Made by a program: the position numbers and the translations under genes. 64,000 bases of DNA, taken from positions 62,001 to 126,000 of the forward strand of contig NZ_CANDNZ010000002.1 in the NCBI RefSeq assembly GCF_947387555.1, given 5' to 3'. The first letter of the stretch is position 1, and the number at the start of each line of letters is the position of its first letter. The stretch is from Thalassomonas sp. RHCl1 (lineage in GTDB: Bacteria > Pseudomonadota > Gammaproteobacteria > Enterobacterales > Alteromonadaceae). The notes beneath the pieces were generated by a model that did no database searches, had not been told where the DNA came from, and was given only the letters and a program-made list of their open reading frames with translations. This document shows positions 30,109 through 37,633 of this stretch, in pieces.

Positions 30109-30843
30109 TCAGCTCAGGGTGATCCAGTCCTTGCCGGCAACTTCCAGGTGGCGGTAGTTATTGACATAGTCGATATTTAAACGCCCCTGTGAAAACAGCA
30201 GTTTGGTTACTCCGGTATTGGTCAGCTGCTGGCTGATGGTAAGTGCCTGCTGATCCCCCAGCCCCAGGATATGTCCGATGATCACCGAAATCGGGCCGCC
30301 GGAGGTGAATACCAGGATATTTTTTGATTCAGTCTCCGCGGCTTTTGCCTCTGAACGCTCTGCTGCCAGAGAGGAACTCTCCCGAGCGATCACCTGTTGC
30401 AGGGCATCAAGGCAGGCTTGCTTAAATTGCGGCCAGGTTTGCCGGTAATCATCATAAGCGCCACTCATCCAGCGCTGCATCGCCTGGGTAAAGGCTTGCC
30501 GTAAAAAAGCGTGCGGATTTGCATGCCCGGCAACATCGGCGTTCATCAATTGATAATCTTGCCACCCGGGGTTATAACGGGCCAAGACTTCCTGGTGATC
30601 AAATTCATTAAACCCCGGAAGTTTCAATAGCGGCAGCTCCTTGCCCCGGTAGGCAGATAAAAAAGCATCGGCGCTTTGTCCGTGGCGTAATAGCTGGCCG
30701 CAATAACACTTGTCCGGCGCCGCTAATGCCCGCCAGTGCTCTCCCAGCAGTTGTGCCTGCTGGTATCCTTTATCGGATAATTGATCATAATCGGCTTGTC
30801 CTAATGAAGCCTGACCATGACGGATCAAATATAATGCGGCCAT
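30109..30843 (-). CDS. Histidine phosphatase-family protein (phosphoglycerate mutase-like)
   Basis: A 244-residue protein beginning MAALYLIRHGQASLGQADYD, which contains the catalytic RHG of the histidine phosphatase superfamily. The second catalytic region reads VFTSGGPISVIIG, where the usual catalytic histidine (commonly S-H-G-G) is replaced by a Ser-Gly-Gly. ATG 30843 has AAGGAT upstream; the longer frame to 30870 is not favoured. It lies inside the kinase/dehydrogenase cluster. That makes a phospho-intermediate or CoA-ester phosphate a conceivable substrate, but nothing in the sequence proves it. The upstream SDR gene is 76 nt away. Confidence 0.8.
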   Translation of the reverse strand: MAALYLIRHGQASLGQADYDQLSDKGYQQAQLLGEHWRALAAPDKCYCGQLLRHGQSADAFLSAYRGKELPLLKLPGFNEFDHQEVLARYNPGWQDYQLMNADVAGHANPHAFLRQAFTQAMQRWMSGAYDDYRQTWPQFKQACLDALQQVIARESSSLAAERSEAKAAETESKNILVFTSGGPISVIIGHILGLGDQQALTISQQLTNTGVTKLLFSQGRLNIDYVNNYRHLEVAGKDWITLS

Positions 30844-30919
30844 AGGGTATCCTTGTTCCTTTATTTTCACCTGCCGCGAAAGCAGGAAATTTCTGTCTGG
30901 GCTGATGTCTTTTGAGTGC

Positions 30920-31768
30920 TTAGCCGGGCGGTGTTGCCGCCGTTTTACTATTAGCCGGCCTTGGCGCTGTAAACAGCTTGGCGATTTTCTTTTTCATCAG
31001 CGCATCAAAAGCAAAAGGCAGGTAACGTTTAAGCAGCCATAATCTGCGTTCGGCTTTATGGGGTAACACCCAAAAGCTGCCGGTTTCAACGGCGGTGAAA
31101 ATATCATCGGCAATATCTTCAGCGCTGATGGCTGAGCGGGCCATCAAGCGGCTAAGGCGCTGTGACAAGCCGTCTATGGTGGACTTCATGGATTCGGCTA
31201 AGTTGGTCTTAAAAAAAGCAGGGCAGGTGACACTGATGCCGATATTAAAGGGGGATAATTCATGTTTCAGGGTTTCAGATAACGCAATAACACCGGCTTT
31301 AGAGACGTTATAACTGCTCATTTGCGGCGCATTCATTAACCCGGCGGCGGAGGCGATATTGACAAAATAGCCAAAGCCTTGTTGTTTAAATAATGGCGTA
31401 AAGGTTTGGCAGCCGCGTACCACCCCAAGCAGGTTGACATCTAAGACCTGCTGCCAGTCGTCGAGACCGACCTGGTCAATCGGGCCTGCGGTACCGGCGA
31501 TCCCGGCATTGTTTACCACCAGGTCCAGGCCCTGCCAGCGGCTGATGATTTGCTCTTTAACCTGAGTTAAGTCTTCAAGGCGGGTGATATCACAAGGAAC
31601 AAAAAAGGCCTCCGCTCCTGATGCCGTTAACTCTGCTATTGTCGCCAGGCCCCGTTTTTCGTTGACATCGCCAATGCAAACCCGGTAACCGGCACCGGCA
31701 TATTTACAGGCTATTGCCTTGCCCAAGCCGCTGGCGCCTCCGGTGATAAAGACCCTTTTCCCTGACAT
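30920..31768 (-). CDS. Short-chain dehydrogenase, first gene of the ACAD11-like cluster
   Basis: A 282-residue SDR with FITGGASGLGKAIACKYAGAG (residues 7-27), VNNAGIAG, and the active-site Y-x-x-x-K in SSYNVSKAGVIALSE. The C-terminal tail is hydrophobic and basic (AERRLWLLKRYLPFAF). That resembles SDRs found beside acyl-CoA genes that act on long-chain hydroxy or keto compounds. ATG 31768 follows TAGGAG; the frame up to 31801 is not needed. It is divergent from the LysR gene at 32015, with a LysR-type box between them. Confidence 0.8.
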   Translation of the reverse strand: MSGKRVFITGGASGLGKAIACKYAGAGYRVCIGDVNEKRGLATIAELTASGAEAFFVPCDITRLEDLTQVKEQIISRWQGLDLVVNNAGIAGTAGPIDQVGLDDWQQVLDVNLLGVVRGCQTFTPLFKQQGFGYFVNIASAAGLMNAPQMSSYNVSKAGVIALSETLKHELSPFNIGISVTCPAFFKTNLAESMKSTIDGLSQRLSRLMARSAISAEDIADDIFTAVETGSFWVLPHKAERRLWLLKRYLPFAFDALMKKKIAKLFTAPRPANSKTAATPPG

Positions 31769-31903
31769 AAGATCTGTGCTCCTAAAATAAAGTATCATCA
31801 TCTCTTTAGCCGATGATTTACTTAGTGCTAAAGCCTGAGTTTTGCTTGTTGACTTATGCTATGCCCGTCATCACAATTAAACAAATGAATATTCTTTATA
31901 GCT

Positions 31904-31926
31904 AACTATTCAAATTGCGAATAGTT
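31904..31926. promoter_or_regulatory. LysR-type operator (T-N11-A) between SDR and LysR genes
   Basis: AACTATTC-AAATTGC-GAATAGTT is a perfect 8-bp inverted repeat with a 7-nt centre. It contains the T-N11-A core of LysR-type binding sites. It lies 136 nt from the SDR start and 89 nt from the LysR start. Confidence 0.7.
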
Positions 31927-32014
31927 GTTTGGGCTTTCATTTATGAAGGGCTTTAAGCAGCGAATGGCATTTTAGTGTTGGCGCTTGGCTACTGGCAGAG
32001 GAAACAGGGAAAAC

Positions 32015-32917
32015 ATGGATTTAAATTTATTTACGGTTTTTGATGCCATTTATGCCCAGGGCAATATTACCAAGGCTGCCAAGGCATTGAACCTGTCACA
32101 ACCGGCGGTGAGTCACGCCCTGGCGAAATTACGGGCACATTTTGACGACCCCCTGTTTATCCGGCAGGGGAACCAGATGCGGCCAACGGCGGTGGCTAAA
32201 AATGTGATTATTGAGATCAGGCAGGCCCTGCATCAACTTCAGGTAAGCCTGTTGCAGTCGAGACAATTTGATCCCCAAACCAGCCAAAAGCACTGTAATC
32301 TTGCCCTGCATGCCTCATTGGAGGCCTTGTATTTGCCTTCCCTGATGTCGGGGCTGAGCAGGCAAGCGCCGAAAATAAACCTGACCAGTACCCGGGTGAT
32401 GCGCAGGGAAATGGAGCATCAACTTGCCAGTGGCGATATCGACCTGGCAATCGATGTACTGCTGCCGGTTGGCGATAATATCCGGCACCGGCAAATTCAA
32501 TATGATCAACTTATGGTGGTGGCCAGTGAGCATCATAGTGCCCTGACACAAGATAAGGAGCTGGATTTAGCCACCTATCTTAACCATAGCCATGTCCTGG
32601 TCTCATCCAGGGCTTCGGGCCCCGGGATTGAAGATTTTGAATTGGGGCGATTAGGCTTGCAGCGCAGGGTAGGGCTGAGGTGCCAGCAATTATTTTCTGC
32701 CTGCCAGGTGGTGGCATCAAGTGAGATGTTATTAACCTTGCCTGAAACGGCGGCGATGATTTTCTCCCGGATGTTAGGCGTTAAGGTATATCCTTTACCG
32801 GTTGAATTGCCCGGGATAGATGTACATTTGTACTGGCATGTAAATGTTGATAAAGATCCCGCCAATCTGTGGTTAAGGGAGCAGCTGTTCATCGCGGCAT
32901 CTGGAGGTGGCGTATAA
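32015..32917 (+). CDS. LysR-family regulator of the ACAD11-like cluster
   Basis: A 300-residue LysR regulator. MDLNLFTVFDAIYAQGNITK begins the winged helix, and AKALNLSQPAVSHALAKLRA is the recognition helix. A C-terminal effector domain follows, reading like the nodD/PA-type subgroup with the ending LPVELPGIDVHLYWH. ATG 32015 is preceded by AGGGA; a TTG at 31985 is disregarded. It is divergent from the SDR-phosphatase-SDR-dehydrogenase-kinase cluster and very likely controls it through the palindrome at 31904-31926. Confidence 0.85.
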   Translation: MDLNLFTVFDAIYAQGNITKAAKALNLSQPAVSHALAKLRAHFDDPLFIRQGNQMRPTAVAKNVIIEIRQALHQLQVSLLQSRQFDPQTSQKHCNLALHASLEALYLPSLMSGLSRQAPKINLTSTRVMRREMEHQLASGDIDLAIDVLLPVGDNIRHRQIQYDQLMVVASEHHSALTQDKELDLATYLNHSHVLVSSRASGPGIEDFELGRLGLQRRVGLRCQQLFSACQVVASSEMLLTLPETAAMIFSRMLGVKVYPLPVELPGIDVHLYWHVNVDKDPANLWLREQLFIAASGGGV

Positions 32918-33046
32918 ATTAAGGTTTGCCCAAGTGTCAGGCGTAAAAGCTGCTTGGCTGTTGTCGTGATAAATTTGTTATAAATTTGTGAGTTTTTAAC
33001 GGGATTTTAGTCATTAAGGGCTGTTAAACTGTTAGCTGTTTTTTAC

Positions 33047-33070
33047 AAGGAAGCTAACAAGGAAGCTAAC
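33047..33070 (+). repeat. Tandem 12-bp duplication containing two ribosome binding sites
   Basis: AAGGAAGCTAAC occurs twice in a row, the second copy ending 3 nt before ATG 33074. Each copy holds an AAGGA ribosome-site core. Only the second is at normal spacing. A recent tandem duplication is the simplest explanation. Confidence 0.9.
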
Positions 33071-33073
33071 GAT

Positions 33074-34078
33074 ATGAAATCTTTTCTTTTTTTATCTCTA
33101 CTTTTACCCGCCAGTGGTTTTACTTTATCTTCTTGGGCACAAGAGCCTATCCAGGTCATAGAGCCGGTAAGCATCAAAAATGCCGCTAAAGTTGAGCTGG
33201 GAAAAAAGTTATTTTTTGAACCCCGATTATCAAAGTCAGGGATCATCAGCTGTAATTCCTGTCATAACCTTGCCAGCAGCGGCACAGACAATCTGCCGAC
33301 ATCCATTGGTCATGGCTGGGCCGAAGGACCCATAAACTCGCCGACCGTATTTAATGCCGGTTATAACCTGGCGCAATTCTGGGACGGCCGGGCAGCTGAT
33401 TTAAAAGAGCAGGCGGCAGGCCCGATAGTGGCTGAGAAAGAAATGGCGTCGAGCCATGATATTGTGGTGAAAACCCTGGCGGGTATTCCCCAGTACCGGG
33501 CGGAGTTCATGGCGGTATATGGTGCGGGCAATATCAATATTGATAAAGTGACCGATGCTATCGCCGCTTTTGAAGACACCTTAGTGACCCCTAATTCAGA
33601 CTTCGATCTCTGGTTAAAGGGAGACGGAGAAGCCTTATCGGCACAGCAAATACGCGGCTATCAAACCTTTAAAGAGATCGGTTGTATTGCCTGCCATAAC
33701 GGACCGGCTGTCGGCGGCAACAGTTACCAGAAAATGGGGGTTGTTAAACCATACCTGACCAGCAATAGCTCGCTCGGGCGTTATCAAGTGACCTCCAGGG
33801 CGGCGGATAAACATGTCTTTAAAGTGCCGACCTTAAGGAATATCGAACTGACCGCGCCCTATTTTCATGACGGGGCGGTATGGGAGCTTAGCGAAGCGGT
33901 GAATGTGATGGCCAGCATACAGCTTGGGAAAACCTTAACGGCGCGGCAGACTTCGGATATTGTTGCCTTTTTAAAGAGCCTGACCGGAGAGCGTCCGCAA
34001 ATTGTGTTACCCCTGTTGCCGCCTTCCCCGGATATGATGTTTAAAGGCGCGGATGAGGTCCGGTTGGCCGACGAATAA
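33074..34078 (+). CDS. Di-haem cytochrome c peroxidase (classical CcpA type)
   Basis: A 334-residue periplasmic peroxidase of normal CcpA length. It has a signal peptide (1-22, cleavage near SSWA-QE) and two CXXCH haem sites, CNSCH (60-64, peroxidatic haem) and CIACH (204-208, electron-accepting haem). FWDGRAADLKEQAAGPI and FKVPTLRNIELTAPYFHDGA are the canonical flanking segments. It reduces hydrogen peroxide with electrons from cytochrome c in the periplasm. It is preceded by the duplicated ribosome-site repeat. No terminator is obvious downstream. Confidence 0.9.
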   Translation: MKSFLFLSLLLPASGFTLSSWAQEPIQVIEPVSIKNAAKVELGKKLFFEPRLSKSGIISCNSCHNLASSGTDNLPTSIGHGWAEGPINSPTVFNAGYNLAQFWDGRAADLKEQAAGPIVAEKEMASSHDIVVKTLAGIPQYRAEFMAVYGAGNINIDKVTDAIAAFEDTLVTPNSDFDLWLKGDGEALSAQQIRGYQTFKEIGCIACHNGPAVGGNSYQKMGVVKPYLTSNSSLGRYQVTSRAADKHVFKVPTLRNIELTAPYFHDGAVWELSEAVNVMASIQLGKTLTARQTSDIVAFLKSLTGERPQIVLPLLPPSPDMMFKGADEVRLADE

Positions 34079-34154
34079 TATTAAGGCTGGCACTGCGTAA
34101 AAGGCATAATAGGGCTAAAATTAAAGGTGCCATTGCTCAGAGAAGGTAAGCGTT

Positions 34155-34346
34155 ATGTACAAAGGTCGTTATGAAGTTCGCGATAATATGGAATTCAAGG
34201 ACGACAATCTCTACATGAAAGTTGGTGATAAGTTTGATCTCACCGACAACCTCAAGGATGACAGGGTTGAAATCATTGTTGATGGGAAAACCTACTATGT
34301 AGATCAGGATGTGGTCTCAACTTGTTCAAGGGCACTCAGGTATTAA
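34155..34346 (+). CDS. Small hypothetical protein (63 residues)
   Basis: A 63-residue acidic/charged protein (MYKGRYEVRDNMEFKDDN) with alternating beta-type residues and no cysteine cluster or membrane segment. One Cys lies near the end. AGAAGG lies upstream of ATG 34155 and a strong terminator follows the stop, so it is very probably a real monocistronic gene. Family not recognised. Short charged proteins of this sort are often regulatory or stress-induced, but nothing here proves that. Confidence 0.7.
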   Translation: MYKGRYEVRDNMEFKDDNLYMKVGDKFDLTDNLKDDRVEIIVDGKTYYVDQDVVSTCSRALRY

Positions 34347-34372
34347 ATATTTCCCCTTGTTGTTATTGATTC

Positions 34373-34400
34373 GGAAGCCGGTATTTACCGGCTTCCTTTA
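34373..34400 (+). terminator. Terminator after the 63-residue protein gene
   Basis: GGAAGCCGGTA (34373-34383) and TACCGGCTTCC (34386-34396) form a perfect 11-bp stem followed by TTTA. Confidence 0.8.
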
Positions 34401-34496
34401 TGAAGCTTTAATGTTAAGTGAGTAAAGCGAGTCTTTTTGCTCATACCCCCTACCAATAGTTCATTGTTTTATTCCGGCTTTGGCAGATTGCTTTTA

Positions 34497-34541
34497 TTTT
34501 ACCTTTGAATATTTTATGATATAAAAATGACAGCGCTGTCT
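34497..34541 (+). promoter_or_regulatory. Promoter with palindromic NagR-like operator ahead of nagX
   Basis: A -35 like TTTTAC (34497-34502) and a -10 TATAAA (34520-34525) are 17 bp apart. Directly after comes AATGACAGCGCTGTCTTT (from 34526), whose core GACAGCGCTGTC (34529-34540) is a perfect 12-bp palindrome overlapping the expected start of transcription. It resembles the LacI-family NagR sites described for N-acetylglucosamine genes in Alteromonadales (from memory, not checked). Confidence 0.6.
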
Positions 34542-34624
34542 TTCTGGGTGTGAAAAGCAAATGCACAGATACCGGGGAGGGCGTAAGCCATATTGGCAAG
34601 ACTCAGGTAATCGGGAAAGGGAAG

Positions 34625-35767
34625 ATGACTTACCAGGTAAAAAGTGATGCGGCAGGAAAAACTTCCCGGATATTATCCGTCGATGCCCTGCGGGGTTTTG
34701 ACATGTTCTGGATTTTGGGGGCGGAGGGGCTGTTTTCCGCCCTGTATCTGCTCACCGGCATGGCGGTATTTAATGAGCTGGCCAAGCAAATGTTACATAG
34801 TCCCTGGCATGGAGTAACCGCCTATGACGTTATTTTTCCGCTGTTTATTTTTTTATCCGGGGTGAGTATCGGCCTGGCGGCAAAACCGCTGGCGGATTAT
34901 CCGGTGCAGCAAAGGCGGGAAAAAGTTACTCATGCCTTCAGACGTCTGCTTTTATTATTGTTTTTAGGTGTGGTATACAACCATGGCTGGAGCAGCGGTA
35001 TTCCGGTAACCTTGGATGAGATACGTTTTGCCAGCGTGCTTGGCCGCATCGGCATTGCCTGGTTTGTTGCGCTCATGCTGGTGTGGTTTCTCAGTCATCG
35101 GGGACAATACCTGGTGGCGGTTATCCTCTTGCTCGGCTACTGGTTATTATTAAGCCTGGTGAGCATCGGCGGTTTTGGCGCCGGGGATTATAGCCAAACG
35201 GGGGCGCTAAATGTCTGGTTTGATCAAAATCTTCTACCGGGCACTACCTATCAAGGTCTGGCGGTAGATCCCGAAGGCATTTTATCCAATATCACCTCTG
35301 TGGTGAATGCTCTGATCGGTGTCTTTGCCGGACGGCATATCAAAACCCGGCGGGGGCAAGCGAAAAAACTGTTAACACATCTGGCCCTGGCGGCAATTTT
35401 ATTGTTGATCCTTGGTTATAGTTGGGATCTGGTTTTCCCGGTGAATAAAACCTTATGGACCAGCTCATTTGTGCTGGTGACTTCTGGCTTTAGCCTGTTA
35501 TTGCTTTGTCTGTTTTATGGGGTGATAGATGTGCTGAACATACAGAAATGGGGGAGCTTTTTTGCGGTCATCGGCGCCAATGCCTTATTGGTTTATTTAG
35601 CCACCAGCCTGGTTAACTGGCATTACAGTGTGCAAAGCCTGTTTGGTGGTATCGTCAAAGCCGCGCCATTAAGCTGGCACATGTTGCTGCAGGTTGTTTT
35701 TATGCTGTTGCTGCAGTGGTTGCTGTTGCTGTTTTTATACCGGCGGAAAATTTTTGTTAAAGTCTAA
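34625..35767 (+). CDS. nagX: NagX-like membrane protein (DUF5009/heparan acetyltransferase-like)
   Basis: A 380-residue multi-spanning membrane protein. SVDALRGFDMFWILGAEGL at the N-terminus and the later PLFIFLSGVSIGLA are the signature of the HGSNAT/NagX family (COG4299, DUF5009). About ten hydrophobic segments follow. NagX proteins accompany N-acetylglucosamine or chitin catabolism in Shewanella and relatives. ATG 34625 is chosen because AAAGGG is upstream; the GTG at 34550 would lie within the promoter's 5' region. It is isolated from other nag genes in this window, but the operator at 34526-34541 suggests it still belongs to that regulon. Confidence 0.75.
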   Translation: MTYQVKSDAAGKTSRILSVDALRGFDMFWILGAEGLFSALYLLTGMAVFNELAKQMLHSPWHGVTAYDVIFPLFIFLSGVSIGLAAKPLADYPVQQRREKVTHAFRRLLLLLFLGVVYNHGWSSGIPVTLDEIRFASVLGRIGIAWFVALMLVWFLSHRGQYLVAVILLLGYWLLLSLVSIGGFGAGDYSQTGALNVWFDQNLLPGTTYQGLAVDPEGILSNITSVVNALIGVFAGRHIKTRRGQAKKLLTHLALAAILLLILGYSWDLVFPVNKTLWTSSFVLVTSGFSLLLLCLFYGVIDVLNIQKWGSFFAVIGANALLVYLATSLVNWHYSVQSLFGGIVKAAPLSWHMLLQVVFMLLLQWLLLLFLYRRKIFVKV

Positions 35768-35822
35768 GTTTGGCGAAGGGCTTTAAAGGGACACAGTAAA
35801 TATGTCCCTAAGGGGCGCTATA

Positions 35823-36074
35823 TCAGCCCCGGCTGAAGTATGCTCCTGTTATAACGATAACAATGCTGATAAGGATACCGAAGCAGATGATTATTCCGTC
35901 ATCTGCTCTGGCTTTTTCTTCTTTAGGGTAATGGCCTAAGGTAAATATGAGTAAGCTGATCTTGCCTATCCAGTAAAAAACAAATTCGAGCAGGGCTTCG
36001 ACGATAAACCATCTGATCAGGAAAAATATTGCCCTGACTATTCCCGATAAAAAACTGCCGGTGATTTCTTCCAT
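35823..36074 (-). CDS. Small two-segment membrane protein of the SPFH operon
   Basis: An 83-residue protein with an amphipathic first third, a membrane segment at about 21-45 (WFIVEALLEFVFYWIGKISL), a charged loop (KEEKARADDG) and a second membrane segment at about 60-78. AAGGAA lies ahead of ATG 36074, 10 nt after the ribbon-helix-helix gene. Family not recognised. It is co-located with an SPFH protein and an RHH regulator, which suggests a small membrane partner of the SPFH complex. Confidence 0.65.
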   Translation of the reverse strand: MEEITGSFLSGIVRAIFFLIRWFIVEALLEFVFYWIGKISLLIFTLGHYPKEEKARADDGIIICFGILISIVIVITGAYFSRG

Positions 36075-36084
36075 ATACTTTTCC

Positions 36085-36303
36085 TTACGACTCTTGGTTT
36101 TCTTGCTTGTTCCCGGACTCTTGCTGTTCCAGCACAGTGATCACTTTCTGGGTTAATTTTACCCGGCCGCTTTTTACCAGGGCATCACGCAATACGAATT
36201 CTATCTGGGCATTAAGGCTGCGCAGATCATCGTCTGCCCAGCGTTGCATTGCCGCCAGTACTTCCGGATTGATCCTAAGCGGATAGGATTTTTTTGCTGC
36301 CAT
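36085..36303 (-). CDS. Arc-type ribbon-helix-helix DNA-binding protein
   Basis: A 72-residue protein. SYPLRINPEVLAAMQRWADD is the beta-strand plus helix A, and DLRSLNAQIEFVLRDALVK is helix B, with the S-LNAQIE pattern of Arc/Mnt RHH repressors. The C-terminal tail is glutamine/glutamate-rich. Its gene lies between the SPFH gene and a small membrane gene, all on the minus strand with 10-77 nt spacing. The paired TGATATCA sites in front of the SPFH gene, 11 bp centre to centre, fit tandem RHH dimers, so autoregulation is likely. Confidence 0.8.
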   Translation of the reverse strand: MAAKKSYPLRINPEVLAAMQRWADDDLRSLNAQIEFVLRDALVKSGRVKLTQKVITVLEQQESGNKQENQES

Positions 36304-36380
36304 CAGTTTTTACCCTAGGTTTTGCACCGTTACTTTTTACTATGCTCTTTGCCATCACCTTTTACCTTTATTCTTCACTA

Positions 36381-37235
36381 TTAGTAAAGGGTACCGGCAT
36401 TAATCACAGGTTGGGCATTTTTATCCCCGCACAGTACAACCAATAAATTGCTGACCATAGTAGCTTTTCTTTCTTCGTCTAATTCCACCACGCCATTTTC
36501 GGTGAGCTTGTCCAGCGCCATTTCCACCATGCCGACGGCGCCATCGACTATTTTACTGCGTGCGGCAATGATGGCTGCTGCTTGCTGGCGCTGCAGCATA
36601 GCATTGGCAATTTCCGGGGCATACGCCAGGTGGCTGATCCTGGCTTCATGTACCTGTATGCCGGCCTTTTTTAGCCGCTCCTGTATTTCTTCCCGCAACG
36701 AAGCCGAGATTTGCTGGCCATGGCTGCGCAGGGCTACTTCATCTTTTTGATATTGATCATAGGGGTAGCAGGTCGCCAGGGTTCTCAGTGCCGCTTCACT
36801 TTGGATGGTGACAAAACTTTCATAATCGTCTACTTCAAATAAGGCTTCTGCGGTGTCTTCTACCGACCATACTACCACAGTGGCAATTTCTATGGGGTTA
36901 CCGGCCTTGTCGTTAACCTTAAGGCGGCTGCTTTCAAAATTACGTACCCGCAATGAGATGCTCTTACGCAGGTAAAAAGGGATGGTCCAGCGCAGTCCCG
37001 GCGTCTTGTCTGTACCTGCATAGGCGCCAAAAAGGGTCATGACTTTACCCTGATTGGGTTGCACCATATAAAAGCCAATAAAGCACAACGCCAGGATAAG
37101 TGCGCCGATAAGGGTGATGCCAAAGAACAGGCCCTTGGCCTGGGTGAGCAAGGCAAAATCAAAAGCCGTCAGTGCCAGTAACACCACTAGCATAAGGTAG
37201 CCATTTTTAGAAAAACTGGTTTTATCCTGGATCAT
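36381..37235 (-). CDS. SPFH/Band 7 (stomatin/prohibitin-like) membrane protein
   Basis: A 284-residue SPFH protein. Two hydrophobic segments at the N-terminus (about 13-27 and 33-55) anchor it. The SPFH domain follows: [22 protein letters not shown], given here only in outline, then [20 protein letters not shown] and [22 protein letters not shown]-terminal helix ([18 protein letters not shown]) is likely to form oligomers. GGGAG lies ahead of ATG 37235. SPFH proteins scaffold membrane microdomains and protease complexes. It leads the operon with the RHH and small membrane genes. Confidence 0.85.
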   Translation of the reverse strand: MIQDKTSFSKNGYLMLVVLLALTAFDFALLTQAKGLFFGITLIGALILALCFIGFYMVQPNQGKVMTLFGAYAGTDKTPGLRWTIPFYLRKSISLRVRNFESSRLKVNDKAGNPIEIATVVVWSVEDTAEALFEVDDYESFVTIQSEAALRTLATCYPYDQYQKDEVALRSHGQQISASLREEIQERLKKAGIQVHEARISHLAYAPEIANAMLQRQQAAAIIAARSKIVDGAVGMVEMALDKLTENGVVELDEERKATMVSNLLVVLCGDKNAQPVINAGTLY

Positions 37236-37633
37236 ATTATTTACTCCCGTTTATTCACTCTTATACAAGGATGATATCAATTTGATATCATTATGGCGCT
37301 TTTTAATATGAGGTCAAGGATAAATTAACGGCTAGTGAAGTCATTACAAAATCAGACATAACCGGACAGAGCTGTCGGGGACAATTAAAAAATAGCTTTT
37401 AAAGCATAACGAAGAAAACCCCGTGGAGCCGGTTTTTGGTCTGTTATTGTCAGATATGATCAGGAAAAATCGCTGTAAGCCAGTGTATTTAACGAATTAT
37501 TAAGAATTTATCGTTTAAAATTAATACATTTAGCCAGCGCTAACTATAATATTGTCAATGCCGGTTATTTGGCATCTAACCCTGGTCTGCTTGTGGTGAC
37601 TATTTTAATTCGTTAACAAGAAGAATCTGGCTT
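37236..37633. other. Divergent intergenic region, SPFH operon and signalling trio
   Basis: About 400 AT-rich nucleotides. It holds the RHH-type operator at 37271-37291. The remainder should contain the promoter of the signalling operon, but no clear sigma-70 pair or gene is visible to me. Confidence 0.4.
37271..37291 (-). promoter_or_regulatory. Two-site TGATATCA operator upstream of the SPFH operon
   Basis: ATGATATCAA-T-TTGATATCAT is a perfect 10-bp inverted repeat. It also reads as two copies of the self-palindromic octamer TGATATCA (37272-37279 and 37283-37290), spaced 11 bp centre to centre, about one helical turn. Such pairs are typical targets of MetJ/Arc-type RHH proteins. The nearby RHH gene is the obvious candidate. 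Confidence 0.6.

Noticed and set aside
31985-32014. Extended N-terminus of the LysR protein from a TTG
   Set aside because: The ATG at 32015 has a good ribosome site and gives the conserved LysR start.
34550-34624. GTG start for nagX
   Set aside because: It lies just behind the promoter/operator without a ribosome site; ATG 34625 gives the conserved family start.
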